In this document: in pieces, positions 15,594-22,554 of the stretch
Layout of the letters: each line of letters begins with the position of its first letter
How positions within the stretch are numbered: position 1 is the stretch's first letter
NCBI GenBank assembly: GCA_045658645.1
Contig: JAZOVJ010000017.1
Span: 1-25,415, forward strand
Length of the DNA: 25,415 nucleotides
Source: UBA1738 sp045658645
GTDB taxonomy: Bacteria; Bacillota; Clostridia; UBA1381
Reading direction: 5' to 3'
Program-made: the position numbers and the translations under genes
The notes under the pieces: generated by a model
Database searches by the model: none
Told to the model about the DNA's origin: nothing
What the model saw: only the letters and a program-made list of their open reading frames with translations

Positions 15594-15625
15594 ATTGTAT
15601 CACATCACTTTAGTGTTGTAAAGTG
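15594..15625 (-). promoter_or_regulatory. Promoter with overlapping inverted-repeat operator for the importer operon
   Basis: On the minus strand TTTACA (15617-15622) and TACAAT (15594-15599) are spaced 17 bp. A perfect inverted repeat, CACTTTA (15606-15612) and TAAAGTG (15619-15625), covers the -35 box, where a repressor would block polymerase. The regulator is unknown. Confidence 0.55.
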
Positions 15626-15663
15626 GTAATTCGATAAAATATTTATTTTTGTCTACCTTCAAC

Positions 15664-15693
15664 AAAAAAAGAGAGTATCTTTTAGACACTCTC
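15664..15693 (-). terminator. Terminator of the DUF6514-like gene
   Basis: On the minus strand GAGAGTGTC pairs with GATACTCTC (9 bp including one G-U; 15685-15693 with 15671-15679), followed by a T-run complementary to 15664-15670. It overlaps the end of the gene. Confidence 0.75.
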
Positions 15694-16011
15694 CACACTT
15701 TTTAATCGGATTTGTTCATCAACATATGGTTTTACAGCACATTTTAAATCAATCGGCATTACTTTTTCTTTTGAAATACGCTCAAGGAACATTTTTGTTT
15801 CGCCTTTTGTGAAAAACAAATCAGGAATACTCTTTTGCTCTCGCATAATACGTCCGCTTTTTGACATTACTTCCTTTTCCACCAAAACTCCGTATATTTT
15901 AAGGTCGCAGTACTCCTCGCTTATGTTTCCTTCCAGTAAATAATATGTAAGCGTTATTCGTCTTGGCGTATCCTTCAAAATTTCAATGCGTTTAAAAAAT
16001 TCTTTCTTCAA
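15682..16011 (-). CDS. Small DUF6514-like clostridial protein, 109 aa
   Basis: The open frame runs much further upstream, but a promoter (16045-16073) and a GGGAGG ribosome-binding site point to the TTG at 16009-16011, 8 nt after the site, giving 109 aa starting LKKEFFKRIEIL (read as Met). The sequence resembles the short DUF6514 proteins of clostridia: an early T-L-T-Y-Y-L-L segment, a strand with YGVLVEKE, then a basic Cys-containing tail. The name is a recollection of family style. No signal or membrane segment remains with this start, which also removes the hydrophobic stretch of the longer frame. Function unknown. Single-gene unit. Confidence 0.6.
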   Translation of the reverse strand: MKKEFFKRIEILKDTPRRITLTYYLLEGNISEEYCDLKIYGVLVEKEVMSKSGRIMREQKSIPDLFFTKGETKMFLERISKEKVMPIDLKCAVKPYVDEQIRLKSVESV

Positions 16012-16044
16012 AAACTTTTCCTCCCTTTTTATTCCTGCTAATAA

Positions 16045-16073
16045 AGTATAATATAATAAAAAGGCAAAGTCCA
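16045..16073 (-). promoter_or_regulatory. Promoter of the DUF6514-like gene
   Basis: On the minus strand TGGACT (16068-16073) and TATACT (16045-16050) are spaced 17 bp, about 33 nt before the TTG start. Its position inside the longer open frame is the main argument for the shorter protein. Confidence 0.55.
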
Positions 16074-16204
16074 GTAAAATCAATCGCACAAACCGCTTTG
16101 TTATGCGGTTTTTCGCCATATACACTTGTCGGATTTTGATGAATTTCGGGGTTTGTTTTCTGAAAAAAGAGTTTTCGCACGAATATTCCCGATATTTTTT
16201 TAAA

Positions 16205-16236
16205 CAAAAAAATACTGCTACTATCCGTAGCAGTAT
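16205..16236 (-). terminator. Terminator after the ferredoxin gene
   Basis: ATACTGCTAC (16212-16221) pairs with GTAGCAGTAT (16227-16236) around TATCC. The minus-strand transcript then has seven U's (complement of 16205-16211). It lies 10 nt after the ferredoxin stop. Confidence 0.85.
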
Positions 16237-16246
16237 AATTTTTATA

Positions 16247-16417
16247 TTAGCCCTCAACAGGAGCGCCTACAGGACATGTACCTGCACAAGCACCACAATC
16301 GATACAAGCATCAGCATCGATAACGTATGTTGAGTCGCCTTCTGTGATAGCGCTTACTGGACACTCTTCTGCACAAGCACCGCAGTTAATGCATTCATCT
16401 GTAATTTTGTATGCCAT
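16247..16417 (-). CDS. 2[4Fe-4S] ferredoxin, 56 aa
   Basis: A complete clostridial-type ferredoxin, short enough to be missed by many gene finders. It begins MAYKITDECINCGACAEECP and contains two CxxCxxCxxxCP units: C9, C12, C15, C19 and C38, C41, C44, C48. By family rule, C9/12/15 with C48 hold one cluster and C38/41/44 with C19 the other. It carries low-potential electrons in the cytoplasm. The start is fixed by GGAGGTG. It follows ricT on the same strand by 47 nt and ends in a strong terminator, so the two are probably co-transcribed, although a weak promoter in the AT-rich gap cannot be excluded. Confidence 0.95.
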   Translation of the reverse strand: MAYKITDECINCGACAEECPVSAITEGDSTYVIDADACIDCGACAGTCPVGAPVEG

Positions 16418-16464
16418 TTCTCGCACCTCCTTATTTTATTGATATTATCATATCACACTTTTTT

Positions 16465-17337
16465 TTAATCTTCAAGTGCTTTTAACATTTCTTCTTCGTT
16501 TTTTTCTAATTCAGGCTGATTTTTACCTTTTTTAAGGATTTTAAGGTCAGCCACATTGTATTCTGCAACAGCAGTTTCTCGTTCGCCTTCAATTCGCACC
16601 TTTACAAGACCTTTTAGCATATCCACATATTCAACTGTGCCTTTTCCGTCAGGCGTATGAACCAAAGCGCCCTGTCTTGGCGTTACTTTCAAAAGCTCTT
16701 CATAGGTTTCCTGCTCAAACTTTAAACAACACATAAGTCTTCCGCAGGTACCCGAAATTTTTGTAGGGTTCAGTGAAAGGCCCTGTTCCTTTGCCATTTT
16801 AATTGAAACCGGCATAAACTCGCCTAAAAACTTTGAACAGCAAAGCTCTCTTCCGCAGATACCGATGCTTCCAACCATTTTAGACTCGTCACGAATTCCA
16901 ATCTGGCGAAGCTCTATACGAACACGAAAACGTGTTGCCAGGTCCTTTACCAGTTCTCTGAAATCCACTCTTCCGTCAGATGTGAAGTAGAAAAGCACCT
17001 TTGTTCTGTCAAAAGTATATTCTGTTTCAACAAGCTTCATATCAAGTCCGTGTTGCTTTATCATTTCAACACAGATTCCAAAAGCTTCTTTTTCCTTTTC
17101 CTTGTTCTCTTCAACCCTCTTAACGTCTTCCTCTGTTGCAATACGGATAACGTCCTTAAGCGGTTTTGTTAAGGATTCGGGGGAAATTTCCTTTATTCCG
17201 ACACAAACCTCACCCATTTCAATGCCTCGGGCAGTTTCAACGATTACTCTGTCTCCTTTTTTTATATCATTGCCCGCAGGATTGAAATGATAAATCTTGC
17301 CTGCCGGCTTAAATCTTACACCAACTATTTTTGTCAT
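16465..17337 (-). CDS. ricT: PSP1-domain protein RicT (YaaT)
   Basis: A 290-aa PSP1 protein. RicT with RicA and RicF forms the Y-complex that, in Bacillus subtilis, carries [4Fe-4S] clusters, helps RNase Y mature certain mRNAs and influences Spo0A activation. The conserved Cys sets are C161, C166, C167 (ICGRELCC) and C198, C203, C204 (TCGRLMCC), with typical blocks HFNPAGNDIKKGD and RFRVRIELRQIGIRDESK. The acidic C-terminal tail is variable in the family. Start follows AAGGAG. It has its own strong promoter and is followed by a ferredoxin gene. RicA and RicF are not in the window. Confidence 0.92.
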   Translation of the reverse strand: MTKIVGVRFKPAGKIYHFNPAGNDIKKGDRVIVETARGIEMGEVCVGIKEISPESLTKPLKDVIRIATEEDVKRVEENKEKEKEAFGICVEMIKQHGLDMKLVETEYTFDRTKVLFYFTSDGRVDFRELVKDLATRFRVRIELRQIGIRDESKMVGSIGICGRELCCSKFLGEFMPVSIKMAKEQGLSLNPTKISGTCGRLMCCLKFEQETYEELLKVTPRQGALVHTPDGKGTVEYVDMLKGLVKVRIEGERETAVAEYNVADLKILKKGKNQPELEKNEEEMLKALED

Positions 17338-17385
17338 AGTATTACTCCTTTTTATATCAAAAGGTTTTTAAACCTTACGCACATA

Positions 17386-17414
17386 ATTATAGTATATTTT
17401 TGTGTCGGTGTCAA
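17386..17414 (-). promoter_or_regulatory. Promoter of ricT (and probably the ferredoxin)
   Basis: On the minus strand TTGACA (17409-17414) and TATAAT (17386-17391) are separated by 17 bp, a consensus match, about 50 nt before the ricT ATG. Confidence 0.9.
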
Positions 17415-17508
17415 GTATAGCGAAACCCGGTTTCTGCTTTATTTTTTTGTGCATAATCCGTCAAGCCAAATTCAACATTTTTATTTACAGGCACTTTAAA
17501 AAAAGTAA

Positions 17509-17537
17509 TTGCAAAATGTCAAAAAATGTTATATAAT
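17509..17537 (+). promoter_or_regulatory. Promoter of the THF riboswitch-folT unit
   Basis: TTGCAA (17509-17514) and TATAAT (17532-17537) are spaced 17 bp. The predicted start lies a few nt before the riboswitch P1 stem at 17553. Confidence 0.75.
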
Positions 17538-17552
17538 ATGAATATTAATTTT

Positions 17553-17713
17553 GCAGAGTAGAATGCTATGCGTAAAGTGCCTGTATGAACGGGGAGTTGT
17601 CATACGGACGAAAAGCCTGTGCTTGCGGTATAGTATTCGCATCCCGCTGCCAAAACAGAGGAAAATCGGCACCTCTATTTTAGTAGCTATGTGGCAAAAA
17701 AATATGGAGGTGC
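17553..17713 (+). promoter_or_regulatory. THF (folate) riboswitch with SD-sequestering expression platform
   Basis: The aptamer (17553-17650) follows the class I tetrahydrofolate riboswitch: a P1 stem closing GCAG with CTGC, the conserved GAGTAGA at the 5' side, GCGTAAAGTG after P2, a GTATGA...TCATAC hairpin, and the 3' GCATCCCGCTGC end. Downstream, GCACCTC (17669-17675) can pair with the ribosome-binding region GAGGTGC (17707-17713). The same segment can instead pair with AGAGG (17657-17661) through CCTCT (17672-17676). The alternative pairings suggest translational control of folT by folate level. The switch direction is inferred from the family. Confidence 0.88.
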
Positions 17714-17718
17714 TTTTT

Positions 17719-18261
17719 ATGTTCAAAAAATTTCAGCTTTCAGCAAAAAATCTTGCCAGAACACGTGTGCTTTGCACATCTGCAATCCTTGCGGCAATGT
17801 TCGTGGTTCTTTACAGTATTAAGCTTCAGCTTGCACCGGAATTACGCATCACATTTACATTCATTCCACTTGCCCTTGCCGGCTGGCTTTTAGGGCCTGC
17901 CCCCGCCATGCTTGTAGGTCTTCTGGGTGACCTTATAGGGTGTATGCTTTTCCCTGCAGGTCCGTATTTCCCGGGTTTCACACTGACTCAAGTCCTTTCC
18001 GGACTTTTGTTCGGCTTATTTCTATACAGAAAAAATGTGCAGAAGATATTTTTACCTGTTTTATTTTCCAAAACCTTAATCAGTATGGTGTTAAACGTGG
18101 GTCTTAATGCTATCTGGCTTTCTATGTTGTACGGAAAGGCGTGGACAATCTATGCTGCTTCACATTTAATCAAGAACGCCGTAGCGTTACCTGTTGAAGT
18201 GATTTTGCTTTTACTGATTATAAGAGTTCTTCATTCCCGTGGCATTCAAAAAACTATATAA
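17719..18261 (+). CDS. folT: ECF transporter folate-binding S component FolT
   Basis: A 180-aa membrane protein with about six hydrophobic segments and the S-component N-terminus (TRVLCTSAILAAMFVVLYSI). The segment LAGWLLGPAPAMLVGLLGDLIGCMLFPAGPYFPGFTLTQ is typical of FolT. It should bind folate and work with the shared EcfA/EcfA'/EcfT module, which lies outside the window. The open frame extends upstream through the riboswitch, but the ATG at 17719 has GGAGGTG at correct spacing and is the real start. The THF riboswitch strongly supports the substrate. Confidence 0.92.
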   Translation: MFKKFQLSAKNLARTRVLCTSAILAAMFVVLYSIKLQLAPELRITFTFIPLALAGWLLGPAPAMLVGLLGDLIGCMLFPAGPYFPGFTLTQVLSGLLFGLFLYRKNVQKIFLPVLFSKTLISMVLNVGLNAIWLSMLYGKAWTIYAASHLIKNAVALPVEVILLLLIIRVLHSRGIQKTI

Positions 18262-18327
18262 ATAAGGAAGTTTTCAAACAGTAATTTTGTAAATGTTGAC
18301 GATATAAAAAAAACAGGCTGTTTTCTA

Positions 18328-18356
18328 TTGAAAAAAATGTCGGAATATGGTACAAT
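18328..18356 (+). promoter_or_regulatory. Promoter of prs
   Basis: TTGAAA (18328-18333) and TACAAT (18351-18356) are separated by 17 bp, 32 nt before the prs ATG. Confidence 0.75.
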
Positions 18357-18388
18357 AATTATAATAGATATTTTATTAGGAGGAAATT

Positions 18389-19519
18389 ATGGAACAATCA
18401 TCAAAAAAGCCAATCTTCGGCCAGCTAAGCGTTATCAGCATGCGTGGTTGCGAAGAAATTACAGACAAAATTGACTGGTATCTTCGTCAATTCAGAAAGG
18501 ACTATGAAGACGAAGAAACCTACATCACTCACATCAAATGCCCTCGTTTCGGTTCAGGCGAGGCTAAGTGTGTAATTAACGAAACAGTAAGAGGTCATGA
18601 TGTTTATATCATCTGCGATATGTTCAATCACGGCGTTACATATACAATGTACGGCGTTGAAAACCGTATGAGTCCTGACGACCACTATCAGGATTTAAAG
18701 AGAATTATAGCTGCTATTTCAGGTAAGGCAAGACGTATAACAGTTGTTATGCCGATGCTTTATGAAGGAAGACAGCACAGAAGAACAGCAAGAGAATCTC
18801 TTGACTGTGCTATGGCACTTCAGGAGCTTGTTCAAATGGGTGTTTCAAACATCATCACATTTGACGCTCACGATGCAAGAGTTCAGAATGCTATTCCTCT
18901 ATCAGGCTTTGATGATGTTCAGACAACATATCAGATGATTAAGTCTTTGTCAAGACAGGTTCCTGACATTTGCTTTGACCCTAAAAAGACTATCGTTATT
19001 TCTCCTGACGAAGGCGGAATGAAGAGAGCTATGTACTACTCATCCGTTTTGGGCATCGACCTTGGTATGTACTATAAAAGAAGAAATTACTCAATCATCG
19101 TAGACGGCAAGAACCCGATTGAAGCACATGAATATCTCGGTCGTGACGTTCGCGGAATGGACGTTATGATTATTGACGATATGATTTCAAGCGGTGAGTC
19201 TGTTCTTGATATCGGCAGAAAGCTTAAGGAACAGGGTGCAAAACGTATATTCGTGTTCACTGCATTTGGTCTTTTCTGTAACGGTCTTGATAAGTTTGAC
19301 GAAGCTTATAAGAACGGCGAAATTACAAAGGTGTTCACAACAAACCTTATCTACAGAATTCCTGACCTTTATGAAAGAGAATGGTACTGCGAAGTTGATA
19401 TGTCAAAATACATTTCACTTCTTATCAATACTCTTAACCACGATGATACAATCAGTAATCTCCTAAACCCTGCACAGAGAATTGAAAATCTGCTTGAAAA
19501 GATTGGTCAGAAAAAGTAA
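18389..19519 (+). CDS. prs: Ribose-phosphate pyrophosphokinase, long clostridial form
   Basis: Makes PRPP from ribose 5-phosphate and ATP for nucleotide, His and Trp synthesis. Visible elements are the ATP-site EGRQHRR (126-132), FDAHD (158-162), catalytic-loop KRR (230-232) and the PRPP-binding loop DVMIIDDMISSGES (258-271). At 376 aa it is about 55-60 aa longer than the classical ~315-aa enzyme, with extra length at the N-terminus and in a C-terminal part with DLYEREWYCEVDMSKYI. This long form appears standard in some clostridia. It starts behind AGGAGG and ends in a strong terminator. Confidence 0.9.
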   Translation: MEQSSKKPIFGQLSVISMRGCEEITDKIDWYLRQFRKDYEDEETYITHIKCPRFGSGEAKCVINETVRGHDVYIICDMFNHGVTYTMYGVENRMSPDDHYQDLKRIIAAISGKARRITVVMPMLYEGRQHRRTARESLDCAMALQELVQMGVSNIITFDAHDARVQNAIPLSGFDDVQTTYQMIKSLSRQVPDICFDPKKTIVISPDEGGMKRAMYYSSVLGIDLGMYYKRRNYSIIVDGKNPIEAHEYLGRDVRGMDVMIIDDMISSGESVLDIGRKLKEQGAKRIFVFTAFGLFCNGLDKFDEAYKNGEITKVFTTNLIYRIPDLYEREWYCEVDMSKYISLLINTLNHDDTISNLLNPAQRIENLLEKIGQKK

Positions 19520-19522
19520 TTT

Positions 19523-19557
19523 AAAAGGACTTTGCAAAAGCAAAGTCCTTTTTTTAT
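19523..19557 (+). terminator. Terminator of prs, convergent with ypeB
   Basis: A 13-bp perfect stem (19523-19535 with 19540-19552) has an AAAA loop and eight or more T's after the C-rich base. Its end overlaps the ypeB stop region, and the A-rich left flank lets it serve both directions. Confidence 0.9.
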
Positions 19558-20885
19558 ATCGTCAGAATTCCGTCAGGTGATTCAATCAGGATTTGAACAT
19601 CCTCTTCCCTTCCTGTATCTGCATTTATATATATAATGAAATTTCTGTTGTTTGCAGTACCTTTAAATTCATAGCAAAGCACTTCCCTTTTTGAATCCTT
19701 CGGGATAAGTGCCATATTTGTACTGTCAATTGAAAGACGTGAGCTTACATATGCTCTTGCCTCCTGTTTGGTAAGACGCGGCGTCCTTATATCACGGCTG
19801 TGGTGATTCATAACATAGCCTTTTGCTTCCATTCCCACAACTTCTCCGTCATCTAATGCAACCTTAACCTTAATCAAATCGGAATAACAAACCACGTCAT
19901 TCTGCTTGTATGCGAAGTTGATTGTAGCGATGCCGTTTGCCTTTTCATAATAGCTGTTCTTCATATCAGAAAAGCCTTTTTCTTTCAAGAACTGGCGCGC
20001 TTTGTAAATCGCCTCTTCAACAGGGACATTTTCCTTGTTGACTCTTCTGTTCTTTAAAAAATAAACAGGGTATCCGCCTTTTTTTGTTAGGTTTATCATA
20101 ACCTCACTTCCGTCAATATTGCACTTGAATCCATAGGAGTCCATAAGTGAGTTTTGAGTTTCCTGTGCATATATAACTCTGTCCTGCGGTATACCGAAAA
20201 ACTTTGCCGCCTTGCCTGCCGCCTCGTCTTTTGAAAGTTCTCTTGCACTTTCGGTCATTTTCGGCTTCATATTCTCAATATGCTCGGAAAACGGTCCGTC
20301 ATAAATTAAGGACGGGTATTCGCCAAAATCCTTTTCAATGGCTGACCACGGGTCAGAAGTTTCGGCATACGCCACCTTTTCAAGTGAAATTTCGTTATCA
20401 TCACCAAGACGGTACGAACCCGAATATATCCTGTTTGAAAGCTCTGCCAGGGACTGATTAAGCCCCATTGCATATTGGCCCAAAGATGCAAGACTTTCAT
20501 ATTCCTGCTGCGTTATAGTTTTTTTGTCTATAAGACTCTGGCTTAAGGTATGGGTATAGTCCCCGACCTGAGATAAAAATTTCTCTGTTTTATCAAGCTG
20601 TACCTGTGTGGTCGGTATCTGTGCAAGACAAGCCTTTGCCGCAGATGCCTGAACAGAAAGCTCGCTTGATATATTCGCCATTTCCCCTGCCGATGTCACC
20701 AGCATTCCTTTTGCAAGGAGAGTATCAATATCGTCCACATAGTCGGCAAGTTCAAAGAATGCTCTGTTATATGTGTCCTCAAGACTTTGCCTGTAGGCTC
20801 TTGCCTTATAGAACTCGTACGTCCCGAATACGCTCAAGGCAACCACCACTACGCTGAATATCCAATAATATCTTCTCTTGTCCAT
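19554..20885 (-). CDS. ypeB: Germination protein YpeB
   Basis: YpeB is needed for the stability and spore localisation of the cortex-lytic enzyme SleB. The 443-aa protein has an N-terminal membrane anchor (about residues 7-27, YWIFSVVVVALSVFGTYEFY), a helical region with EDTYNRAFFELADYVDDIDTLLAKGM, and C-terminal PepSY-like repeats (for example VPVEEAIYKARQFLKEKGF and LTKQEARAYVSSRL). Length matches the family. It starts 8 nt after sleB behind GGAGGA, the conserved sleB-ypeB pair. Confidence 0.93.
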   Translation of the reverse strand: MDKRRYYWIFSVVVVALSVFGTYEFYKARAYRQSLEDTYNRAFFELADYVDDIDTLLAKGMLVTSAGEMANISSELSVQASAAKACLAQIPTTQVQLDKTEKFLSQVGDYTHTLSQSLIDKKTITQQEYESLASLGQYAMGLNQSLAELSNRIYSGSYRLGDDNEISLEKVAYAETSDPWSAIEKDFGEYPSLIYDGPFSEHIENMKPKMTESARELSKDEAAGKAAKFFGIPQDRVIYAQETQNSLMDSYGFKCNIDGSEVMINLTKKGGYPVYFLKNRRVNKENVPVEEAIYKARQFLKEKGFSDMKNSYYEKANGIATINFAYKQNDVVCYSDLIKVKVALDDGEVVGMEAKGYVMNHHSRDIRTPRLTKQEARAYVSSRLSIDSTNMALIPKDSKREVLCYEFKGTANNRNFIIYINADTGREEDVQILIESPDGILTI

Positions 20886-20893
20886 AAATCCTC

Positions 20894-21358
20894 CTACTTA
20901 CAGAATCGGTGTTTCCCAATCTGGATTATCAAAGGTCTTGACCATATCCACTTGTTTGTTGCTGTGTCAGGATTAAAGTAATAGATGGCACCATATGACG
21001 GGTCCCAGCCATTCATAGCGTCCTGACAAGCCTTATATACTGTGGAGTTTTCGGCAATAGGCTCGTTAATCTGACCATCAGAAACTGCGGTGAATGCACC
21101 CGGCTGATAAATAACGCCTGCAATGGTATTTGGAAATGACGGATGCTTCACACGGTTTAAAATTACTGCCGCAACCGCCACCTGTCCCTCGTAAGGTTCT
21201 CCTCTCGCCTCGCCGTTTACTGCTCTTGCCAGAAGCTGAACATCGGAGGAATATCTTTGAGTCTGCGCCGTAGTTTCGGTGGTTTTTAAACCTCCCGAAA
21301 ACAGAACACCCAACGCTGCAACTAAAGTGAAAATTGCCGCAAGTTTTGTTTTTTTCAT
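20894..21358 (-). CDS. sleB: Spore cortex-lytic enzyme SleB, short form
   Basis: A 154-aa hydrolase with a signal peptide (MKKTKLAAIFTLVAALGVLFSGG) and the SleB catalytic domain: LLARAVNGEARGEPYEGQVA with probable catalytic E50, AVILNRVKHPSFP, and the C-terminal GAIYYFNP and GKHRFC motifs. Family members often carry an extra N-terminal peptidoglycan-binding domain; only about 15 linker residues lie between signal and catalytic core here. The start is the ATG at 21358 behind GAGGTGA, 42 nt inside the longest open frame. It degrades spore cortex during germination and is paired with ypeB. Confidence 0.93.
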   Translation of the reverse strand: MKKTKLAAIFTLVAALGVLFSGGLKTTETTAQTQRYSSDVQLLARAVNGEARGEPYEGQVAVAAVILNRVKHPSFPNTIAGVIYQPGAFTAVSDGQINEPIAENSTVYKACQDAMNGWDPSYGAIYYFNPDTATNKWIWSRPLIIQIGKHRFCK

Positions 21359-21472
21359 AAATTCACCTCTTTTTAAAATTCTGCCCTTATCTTTCCCCAA
21401 AATTTTCTTTATATGTATAACTTTTTCCTTTATTGTCTACAATCAAAGCATAATCTTGAAAGGATGTTTTAT

Positions 21473-22042
21473 ATGAAGTATTTTTGTCTTTTACTTATCA
21501 GTATGTTTTCACTTTTTTGTATATCGGGTGTATATGCAGACAATATCCAAGCCGACTTATCGGAAAATCTATTGCGGCTGCACGTCATTGCAAACAGTAA
21601 TTCGGAGGAGGACCAGGATATAAAGCTTAAGGTCCGTGATGAAATTTTAAAGGTTTCAACGGAAGCCCCCGACAAAGCCAAAATTGACACCGTTGTAAAT
21701 GAGGCTCTTGCACGCTTTGGCGCCGATTATAAAGGAAAAACCTCTGTCGTCCGCCGATTTGTTCCCGAAAAGGAATATAAAAGCATACGGCTTCCCGAGG
21801 GTATATATAATTGTATAAATGTGGTTTTGGGAGAGGGTAACGGCGAGAACTGGTGGTGTGTCGCATATCCGCCTCTTTGCTTTACCGAAGAGGTCTTTGG
21901 TGAGCTTTCGGAGAATGGCAAACTGCTTCTGGAAAACAAGCTTTCAAAGGAGAGCTTTCGTGCCATCATTTATGACGGAAACGTGAACATAAGATTTAAG
22001 CTGGTAGACGAATTTTTGAAGCTTAAAAACCAACTGTGGTAA
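21473..22042 (+). CDS. spoIIR: Stage II sporulation protein R (SpoIIR)
   Basis: SpoIIR is secreted from the forespore and triggers SpoIIGA to activate pro-sigma-E in the mother cell. The 189-aa protein has a signal peptide (residues 1-22, ending GVYA) and the family core LLRLHVIANSNSEEDQDIKLKVRDEIL near residues 32-58 and GEGNGENWWCVAYPPLCF in the middle. The start is ATG 21473 behind AAAGGA; the open frame extends 60 nt further without a better site. A GTATA element at 21415 has roughly sigma-F -35 character, but the -10 match is poor. It is divergent from sleB-ypeB. Confidence 0.93.
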   Translation: MKYFCLLLISMFSLFCISGVYADNIQADLSENLLRLHVIANSNSEEDQDIKLKVRDEILKVSTEAPDKAKIDTVVNEALARFGADYKGKTSVVRRFVPEKEYKSIRLPEGIYNCINVVLGEGNGENWWCVAYPPLCFTEEVFGELSENGKLLLENKLSKESFRAIIYDGNVNIRFKLVDEFLKLKNQLW

Positions 22043-22052
22043 AAGTTTTAAC

Positions 22053-22104
22053 TTGATTTTGATATCAGCATATGCTATACTTTTCTTAAGACACCATATG
22101 GTGT
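22053..22104 (+). promoter_or_regulatory. Promoter and palindromic leader of the first nfeD-SPFH operon
   Basis: TTGATT (22053-22058) and TATACT (22076-22081) are spaced 17 bp. Just past the expected start is a perfect 14-bp palindrome, ACACCATATGGTGT (22091-22104), followed within 4 nt by the ribosome-binding site AAGGAGG (22108-22114). The palindrome could be a repressor site or an RNA hairpin next to the ribosome-binding site. Confidence 0.65.
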
Positions 22105-22121
22105 AAAAAGGAGGTATGTTT

Positions 22122-22541
22122 ATGGGTATTTTATGGCTTATTGCCATTATAGCGTTCGGCGTACTTGAATCTGCAACCGCCCAATTCATTTCCATCTGGT
22201 TTTCAGGCGGTGCATTTATTGCACTTATCGCTCACCTTTCAGGTGCGTCACAAGCGGTACAATGGATTTGTTTTGCCATCGCATCTGCCGTACTGTTAAT
22301 CCTTACAAGACCTTTAGTCAAACGTCTCACAAAATCGGATGTTTCTGTAACAGGCACCGATATACTTATCGGAAAAAGTGCTGTTATGACTAAGTCTACA
22401 GACAGTCGCGGAGAGTTCGGCGAGGTAAAGGCAGACGGCAAAATCTGGACTGCAAACAGCATAGACGGTGAGCCGATTAATGCTGATACAGTTGTTATTA
22501 TTGAAAAAATTGAAGGCGTAAAGCTTATTGTGAGAAAGTAA
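22122..22541 (+). CDS. NfeD-family membrane protein, copy 1
   Basis: A 139-aa short NfeD: two or three N-terminal hydrophobic segments (about residues 1-65) followed by a soluble OB-fold domain (about 80-139) ending EKIEGVKLIVRK. NfeD proteins are encoded with SPFH/flotillin proteins and are thought to act with them in membrane microdomains. The start is ATG 22122, with AAGGAGG 7 nt upstream; the ATG at 22116 is too close to the site. The SPFH gene follows after 13 nt. Confidence 0.88.
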   Translation: MGILWLIAIIAFGVLESATAQFISIWFSGGAFIALIAHLSGASQAVQWICFAIASAVLLILTRPLVKRLTKSDVSVTGTDILIGKSAVMTKSTDSRGEFGEVKADGKIWTANSIDGEPINADTVVIIEKIEGVKLIVRK

Positions 22542-22554
22542 TAGGAGGGAATTT

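Noticed and set aside
16091..16110. AACCGC/GCGGTT hairpin with T's on the plus strand as a terminator
   Set aside because: No plus-strand gene ends before it and the stem is only 6 bp; purpose unknown.
16012..16257. N-terminal extension of the small DUF6514-like protein up to 191 aa
   Set aside because: A promoter and a GGGAGG site lie inside it, and its upstream end overlaps the ferredoxin 3' end and terminator.
17551..17718. N-terminal extension of FolT by 56 codons
   Set aside because: This is the THF riboswitch and expression platform; the ATG at 17719 has the proper GGAGGTG site.
18308..18324. AAAACA/TGTTTT hairpin as the folT terminator
   Set aside because: Short AT-only stem with a 3-nt loop and no following T-run; too weak to call.
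21415..21448. Sigma-F-type promoter for spoIIR
   Set aside because: GTATA suits a -35, but the -10 region matches the consensus poorly; mentioned only in the gene entry.
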